Assembly (NCBI RefSeq): GCF_002866065.1
Contig: NZ_LNJZ01000008.1
Span: 269,759 to 333,758 of the forward strand
Direction of reading: 5' to 3'
Length of the DNA stretch: 64,000 nt
Source: Thiopseudomonas denitrificans
GTDB lineage: Bacteria > Pseudomonadota > Gammaproteobacteria > Pseudomonadales > Pseudomonadaceae
How positions within the stretch are numbered: the stretch's first letter is position 1; each line of letters begins with the position of its first letter. Both the position numbers and the translations under genes were made by a program. Positions 59,701 through 64,000 of this stretch are shown here, piece after piece. The notes beneath the pieces are model-generated. The model saw only the letters and a list, made by a program, of their open reading frames with translations. It did no database searches and was not told the DNA's origin.

Positions 59701-62700
59701 GCTGGTTATGAATGCTGTCTTGGGCCAGTAAATCCAGCCGCCCATCAGCCTGTATCAGCCCTGTATTGCTGATGCGTTCGGCATAGGCGGTCAGGCTGTT
59801 GCTGGCACGCAATACACCACTGTTTTCCAGCCCGGCACCGGAAATCAGCGTCAGGTCCTGTCCCTGAATCAGTGCTCCGGTTGCGGCCACCCTGTCCGTT
59901 GCCTGTGCCAGATAGACCACCGGTACCAGCACTTTCTCGCCCTGCACTTCACGCTCTTCCATCCACACGATGTCGTGAGTGAGCGCCGCAACCTGCTCGG
60001 CAGTCAGACTGATACCCACCGACAGGTTGAGTGCTTCCTTGCTGGCAATACCGTTATCCATCAGATAGCGGAACTGTGCGTCATTGTTGGTCAGTCCATC
60101 AAGAAAACGCTTGCCGGTACGCGCAGTGATCGCTTGCTCGATCAGGCGTTGTTCATACAGCCCGTCACCCAGACGCTTTTGCGCCTGGTCGGGGTCATAG
60201 CCCAACGCTGCCAGCATGTAACCTGAATTGATAAAACTCCCCATGCTGGCAAACAGCGGATTGGTTTCAATCAGGTAGGGATGGCTGGGCTGGGTGTTGA
60301 TGGCAAACAGGCCACCCGGCGTATCTGGCAAGGCAAATGCAGGCAATGCTGTCGGATCAATCGCCTGCCGGTCCAGGTCGGGCGGCAACTGGGCATTCAG
60401 TTGCACCACCAAAGGTTGTGAACCTGAAACAACCCGGGTATCAACGTCTTGGCTGATACCGGCAGCAGGCGCTTCGTGCTTCAAAAGCGAGGCATTGTTC
60501 AAGGTTTCATCGGTCTTGATATAAATATCACCGCCAGCCTGAATGACGGCGGGTGCCGCCACACCGGTCGCTGTTTCGGTTTCGATGTCACTGACCAACC
60601 GCCACTGCCATAATGCCGCAGGCAGCTCTTTGGGCAAAGGCCGCGCATTGTAGGGGTTGATGTAGTTCCAGCGAAAACGCTCGTCCGTACCATCGGTGAT
60701 ACGCCCCGTATTAAAACGCTGCACCCGCTGGACGGTACCGGTGCTGGCAGCCAGGTTTTCCAGCATCCGGGCGACAATGCTGATATTGCCAGACGCACTG
60801 ATGGTGCTGTAATGGTTGGCCACCGTGTCGGCCCGTACCAGCAGGTCACCTCCAACGTGAATGCGTGCTGCCGGCGAGTCTTCTGCAACACTGATCTCAA
60901 AGCGTTCAGTCGCAACATAGTCAACATTGTGATGGTCGCCACTACAGTCATAGCAGGTAACGCCAATGTGGCCGTAGACCAGTTCCTTGCCCAGACGGAA
61001 GTTTTCTTTGCGATTGATTAACGACGCGACATACAGCTGCATGTTGCTGCCTGACTCGATGCTGCCCGAGCGGTTTTCCAGCCTGCTCATTGCTGCAAGA
61101 TCATCATCTTTGGCAATGCTCAAAGCACCCAGGCTGTAGATGTCACCACGCAGGTTGGTCAGTGTATGACTACGCAGCGCCATGTCTGCACCGCTGAAAA
61201 CCAGCCCTTGATTCAATAGCTGACCGGTGTCGATACCCAGCCACTGGCCTGCACCCAGTGTGCCCTGGTTTTCCAGTTCATGGGCACGCACTTGCAAGGT
61301 GCCGACGGCTGTTAAGGTGCCTTCATTCTGAAAACGCCCGCCCAGTTCAAAGACGGTATTGGCTGCGCTGCGTACATTGGCACCTTGTTGCAGTGTGGCG
61401 CTGGCCGCACTGAAATGCAGATCACCCTGACTGTGCAGTGCGCCTCGCCCCTGGTACCCGCCGCTCAAAACCAGACTCAGGCTGCCATCGGTTTCAATAC
61501 GTCCGTGATTGAGCCAGGTGTTACCGCTTGCCTGCAGGTCTTCAATTGAGCGTACAACGCCAGCCGCGTCATTAATAAAGTGGTTGACGTTGAGCTCTAT
61601 TTGTCGGGCTTGCAGCTCACTGTTATTGACCCAGTGATCCAGATTCAGGCTGAGCCGGCCATTGGTAAAAAAACTGCCGCCAGCCTGTCCGGCATCGCCC
61701 AGATCCAGCAAAAACTGGTCGCCCAGATGGCGCACCACACCGTCCCTATTTGTCAGGGACTGGCTGTTGACTGCCAGTGTTTGATTGCCAATTTCGACCA
61801 ATCCCTGATCGTTATCAAAGACCGTATTGATATTGAAAGTGCTGCTGCCGGTTTGTCCCAGTGCACGCAAACGCCCACCACGGTTGTCCAGTGAACCTGT
61901 GTTAAACCTTAGCTGATCCGTCGCCTCAATCAGGCCATGCCCATTGTTGAGTTCATTCGCAAGGTTGATGGCAATGGTTTGCCCACCCAGCATGCCGTTT
62001 CGGTTGCTGACACTTTCTGCGTCAATGGACAGATGTGTTTGGCCCATGAGCGTGCCAGCATCGTTATTAATAACACCGCCTGACAGATGCAGGTTATTTG
62101 CTGTTGCAACAATCTGCCCGGCACGGTTGTCCAGCAATGCAGTGGTGGTGACCCCCACGGTATCCGCCAGGATGCTGCCTCGCTGGTTGCTGAGCTGTCG
62201 TGCATGCAGTTCAAGGGTTTTCTGGCTGGCTTGTATAGTCCCGCCCTGATTGTCCAGCGCCTGCTGTGCCGTCACTCGCACAGCACCGGTGTTGGCTTGC
62301 AACAGGCCGTCACGGTTGTCAATGCTTTGACCAGTAACGGCCAGACCACCACTTTGGCTCAGTATCAGGCCGTCATTGCTGTTATTGACCTGCCCCTTTG
62401 CCTGAACGGTTAACGAGCCATTGCTTGCTAGCGTGCCTGTTGCATTGTTCAGGCCATGCACCTCAAGGGTCATGACCTGCTGCCCCACCAGCTTACCGTC
62501 ACGGTTATCCAGCTGTGCGGCTGCCACTTCAACGTCACCACCGGCGGTCACCAACCCGCTCCGGTTATCCAGCCGTCCGCTGTCGAGCTTCAGCGCGCCA
62601 TCCGACACCAGTTGGCCGGAGCGGTTATCGAGCTGCCCGCTCGTTTTGATATCCAGTTCACCGCTGGCCACCACGCTGCCGCTATTGGTCAGCTCCTCAC

Positions 62701-63814
62701 TCTGTATGCGGACCCGGCCCTGGTTATTCAGGCTGCCATCGGTGTTGATGCCGGCTTCAATCACGCCGCTGTTGTGAATCTGCTCAGCGCCGAGGGCAAT
62801 TGTCTGTCCTGCCAGCAGGCCGTCCTGATTGTGCATCGTTGTGGCAGCGATGTTGATGTCATTGCCCGCATAGGCTTGCCGGGTCAATTCAACGTCTTGC
62901 GCTGCATCAATGTGCAGGTCATTCTTTGCACTCACACGCGCCAACGTCAGCTTGCCATTGGCATCAATCTGAATGTCACCGGCACTGGCGGCCATGTCGC
63001 CGGCCAGTTTCACACCCACGCCGGCTTCGGTGCCAACCAGACGAATGGCTCCGGCATACATGCCGCCCAGAGCCGAGCTGTCGATGGCCAGCAGCGGTTG
63101 TTCATGGGTCGGGCCGGTTTTGGCGGTGGCCTTGAGCGTGCCCGCTTCCACCTGGTTGCGACCGGTGATGATGTTGAGTTCGTTGGCGTGCAGCTCGGCG
63201 TTGATTTTCGCGCTACGGGTGATCAGGTCAAACCGGCTGATGTTGCTGGCGTTGAGGCCGGCACCGGCAATGTCAATATCACCACCGTCGACGTCATAGC
63301 CGTGCAGCCGGCCCTGCTCGATCATGGGCCGGCCAGTGGTCAGGGTCGCTTGCGGGGTGTTGATGAAGCCGCAGCCGTCACAGGTGATGCCGTGCGGGTT
63401 GGCGACAATCACATGCGCCTGCTGGCCGGCCACCTCGGTGTAGCCCTTGAGCTGGCTGCGCTGGCCACCGGTGACTTCGTTGAGAATGGTGTTGGCGGCT
63501 TTGCCATTAAGCTGGCTATTGCCAAAAATGATGCCGCCCAGCTGCGTTTGCGTCAGCTTGTCGGTGCTGTTGTTGAGGATCAGCCCCTGCTGGCCAACGT
63601 TGTAGTCGGTGAACTTGTTGTGTGACAGTCCGTTGCCGTTGGGGGTGGCGATATTGACCACCGGCACGCCGTTGTTGGCCGTGGTCACGTGGGTGTTGCC
63701 GCCTCCCTGGTGATCCACGTTCAGGTTGGCGGCGATGCTGTGCAGGGGCTGTGCCCACATCACGGCAATCAGGAATTTGGCAATGGTTTTGAACAGGGGG
63801 CTTTGGGTATTCAT
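56732..63814 (-). CDS. cdiA: Contact-dependent inhibition effector CdiA (two-partner secretion exoprotein)
   Basis: A 2,360-residue exoprotein. The signal region (about 1-29) is followed by a TPS secretion domain with NNGVPVVNIATPNGNGLSHN (about 48-67) and NPHGITCDGCGFINTPQATL (about 133-152). FHA-1 repeats run to about 900 (repeats of LDNRSG / LDNRDG). A middle part with CYDCSGDHHNVDYVATER probably holds the receptor-binding region. An FHA-2 block covers about 1440-1640, and a pre-toxin domain about 1690-2070. The border to the variable CT is GNATQYNYLTHN (about 2068) rather than the VENN motif of Enterobacteria. The CT of about 290 residues has paired cysteines (QECLGGTSCN, TSICSASPSSDACR) and ends GYGLAQGCTP; its activity is unknown. 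cdiB lies 12 bases upstream and cdiI overlaps the end. Confidence 0.92.
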   Translation of the reverse strand: MNTQSPLFKTIAKFLIAVMWAQPLHSIAANLNVDHQGGGNTHVTTANNGVPVVNIATPNGNGLSHNKFTDYNVGQQGLILNNSTDKLTQTQLGGIIFGNSQLNGKAANTILNEVTGGQRSQLKGYTEVAGQQAHVIVANPHGITCDGCGFINTPQATLTTGRPMIEQGRLHGYDVDGGDIDIAGAGLNASNISRFDLITRSAKINAELHANELNIITGRNQVEAGTLKATAKTGPTHEQPLLAIDSSALGGMYAGAIRLVGTEAGVGVKLAGDMAASAGDIQIDANGKLTLARVSAKNDLHIDAAQDVELTRQAYAGNDINIAATTMHNQDGLLAGQTIALGAEQIHNSGVIEAGINTDGSLNNQGRVRIQSEELTNSGSVVASGELDIKTSGQLDNRSGQLVSDGALKLDSGRLDNRSGLVTAGGDVEVAAAQLDNRDGKLVGQQVMTLEVHGLNNATGTLASNGSLTVQAKGQVNNSNDGLILSQSGGLAVTGQSIDNRDGLLQANTGAVRVTAQQALDNQGGTIQASQKTLELHARQLSNQRGSILADTVGVTTTALLDNRAGQIVATANNLHLSGGVINNDAGTLMGQTHLSIDAESVSNRNGMLGGQTIAINLANELNNGHGLIEATDQLRFNTGSLDNRGGRLRALGQTGSSTFNINTVFDNDQGLVEIGNQTLAVNSQSLTNRDGVVRHLGDQFLLDLGDAGQAGGSFFTNGRLSLNLDHWVNNSELQARQIELNVNHFINDAAGVVRSIEDLQASGNTWLNHGRIETDGSLSLVLSGGYQGRGALHSQGDLHFSAASATLQQGANVRSAANTVFELGGRFQNEGTLTAVGTLQVRAHELENQGTLGAGQWLGIDTGQLLNQGLVFSGADMALRSHTLTNLRGDIYSLGALSIAKDDDLAAMSRLENRSGSIESGSNMQLYVASLINRKENFRLGKELVYGHIGVTCYDCSGDHHNVDYVATERFEISVAEDSPAARIHVGGDLLVRADTVANHYSTISASGNISIVARMLENLAASTGTVQRVQRFNTGRITDGTDERFRWNYINPYNARPLPKELPAALWQWRLVSDIETETATGVAAPAVIQAGGDIYIKTDETLNNASLLKHEAPAAGISQDVDTRVVSGSQPLVVQLNAQLPPDLDRQAIDPTALPAFALPDTPGGLFAINTQPSHPYLIETNPLFASMGSFINSGYMLAALGYDPDQAQKRLGDGLYEQRLIEQAITARTGKRFLDGLTNNDAQFRYLMDNGIASKEALNLSVGISLTAEQVAALTHDIVWMEEREVQGEKVLVPVVYLAQATDRVAATGALIQGQDLTLISGAGLENSGVLRASNSLTAYAERISNTGLIQADGRLDLLAQDSIHNQRGGLITGRDVSLLAVTGDIINERSITEETRSGRGFSQTTSIVDRAAGIEATADLALSAGRDLINQGADLKAGAVMELNAGRNVLLVSAEENNGQMRQDKRHFWSSNSTTQHTGNIEAGTHLTVSAGQDIAVVASHVQSGGDMHLQADGDVLISSAANTQSSEYRYRRSGKKVNQENTQVRQQASVLEAGGEFISVSGADTQIVSSQISSGREAYLVASGKVQLLAEQDIDYSFSEKKKKGSFGRKSFKSDERTQVTHIGSSITSGGDLAIISGDEQRYQAAQLTSDADLTLDSGAGIVFEGVKDLEQQSRIRSKNSWVWQSAKGKGHTDETLIQSQLQAQGEIAIRAAERIQIDIKEVNQQSVSQTIDAMVQADPQLAWIKDMEQRGDVDWHQIKELHDSFSYSSSGLSGPAAMVIAIVVAYFTAGAASGLVGSVAGATAGSGTAMAAGTAAASAGWANVAVTSALTGMASNTAIGTINNKGDLGAGLKDATTSDALKGYVVSGVTAGLTAGVYDKWTGTQTGASNTAAASNNTGVLANSGKVAVEGGLSTWSGVGQFAANQALQNVTSATLNKVLGQDGDFGDALTSTLANTFAAAGFNWVGDFSQNNQLDNGSLAKIGLHAIMGGLAAEAAGGDFKSGALVAGANEALIDTLASQYGSMSHEQRSGLLTMNSQVLGVLVASMAGGDEKDMQTGAWVAGNATQYNYLTHNKLKEIQECLGGTSCNSSEQKEAMIRDAEDLSKMLDQEMTSICSASPSSDACRTAVHSAIQYVAMTEAWELMNGDVSRSSRGVFDQLYNSQDAEKWFGLHLNSIDKRADFFGASDRYEQSIGSGARWFGGAEFVSRARLTGLGADGNASSYTFALGSLLAGWNAMDIYEWRSEAGSTLINSGFENFKALYNNGADPVRWDIKQLKDEQTSLQNVHNKYLIDKEVFTSLSGFATDSEKVSSKFLDNRSTISGGVDILDYKSRINYGCKLLGYGLAQGCTP

Positions 63815-63826
63815 TTGACAATCCTG

Positions 63827-64000
63827 TTAAAAGAACACGTCGATGCGGAAGTAGACCGGTCTTTCCTTGCGCTCAAGGGCATCCGGGCGGGACAGGCTGC
63901 GGGCACTGGTGACGGACAGCGCCAGGTGTTCGCCCTGTGCGCTGAATTCAAAAGCATGGCTGGCCATGCGGCCACTGCTTTCATGGTTGTATGTGTCGCC
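63827..64000 (-). CDS. cdiB: CdiB outer-membrane transporter, C-terminal fragment (cut by window edge)
   Basis: The last 57 codons of a frame that runs off the window: GDTYNHESSGRMASHAFEFS ... RPVYFRIDVFF and a stop. This resembles the final strands of FhaC/ShlB-type TpsB barrels, which end in Phe. CdiB recognises the TPS domain of CdiA and exports it across the outer membrane. The stop is 12 bases before the cdiA ATG, the standard cdiB-cdiA order. Confidence 0.85.
   Translation of the reverse strand, partial: GDTYNHESSGRMASHAFEFSAQGEHLALSVTSARSLSRPDALERKERPVYFRIDVFF

Overview
The window comes from a GC-rich gammaproteobacterium, most likely a member of the Pseudomonadaceae. The block hemF-aroE-tsaC / dprA-LysM / def-fmt-rsmB-trkA-trkH resembles the origin-proximal gene order of Pseudomonas. 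The folA-DUF2868-DUF3482 block, a norCB-norD locus with an ANR/DNR box, and 18-nt palindromes of the Pseudomonas REP kind point the same way. I cannot fix the genus from sequence alone.

Region 1 (1-11 kb) is housekeeping: the 5' end of a probable prlC, heme synthesis (hemF), shikimate pathway (aroE), tRNA t6A synthesis (tsaC), DNA processing (dprA), a LysM protein, formyl-Met metabolism (def, fmt), 16S rRNA methylation (rsmB) and potassium uptake (trkA, trkH). Region 2 (11.4-19.6 kb) has an envelope signalling operon (membrane diguanylate cyclase, YfiR-like protein, TonB-dependent receptor). It also has a ferric-reductase-like flavoprotein with a PepSY protein, divergent from a two-component system whose kinase is frameshifted. 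Region 3 (19.6-27.1 kb) is chromate transport and nitric oxide handling (chrA, nnrS, a HigBA-type toxin-antitoxin pair, norD, norB, norC), with a perfect FNR-family box upstream of norC. Region 4 (27.2-33.5 kb) holds metNIQ, ecotin and a Zur-controlled zinc uptake locus (znuA divergent from zur-znuC-znuB); ZnuA carries a long His-Asp repeat encoded by a hexanucleotide microsatellite. Region 5 (33.5-39.6 kb) has a PilJ-domain protein, gcvT-gcvH, folA and a DUF2868 membrane protein with its DUF3482 GTPase partner.

Region 6 (39.6-64 kb) is the most unusual part: a contact-dependent inhibition (CDI) locus read on the minus strand. It starts with the last 57 codons of cdiB, then a 2,360-residue cdiA and its overlapping cdiI. 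Downstream lie about 16 kb of orphan cdiA-CT/cdiI modules in varied states: at least nine further immunity genes or immunity remnants, most of them small membrane proteins overlapping the end of a toxin fragment. Two modules sit in a 2,086-bp tandem duplication that is nearly identical. One immunity gene is split by an ISL3-family insertion with an 8-bp target duplication. One stretch of about 1.4 kb is a same-strand mosaic of short shuffled pieces of the cdiA pre-toxin region. Paired comparisons show toxins with nearly identical bodies but different last ~55 residues, each next to a different small immunity protein. This suggests that the C-terminal tip plus the immunity gene is the unit exchanged.

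No rRNA, tRNA or CRISPR array was seen.
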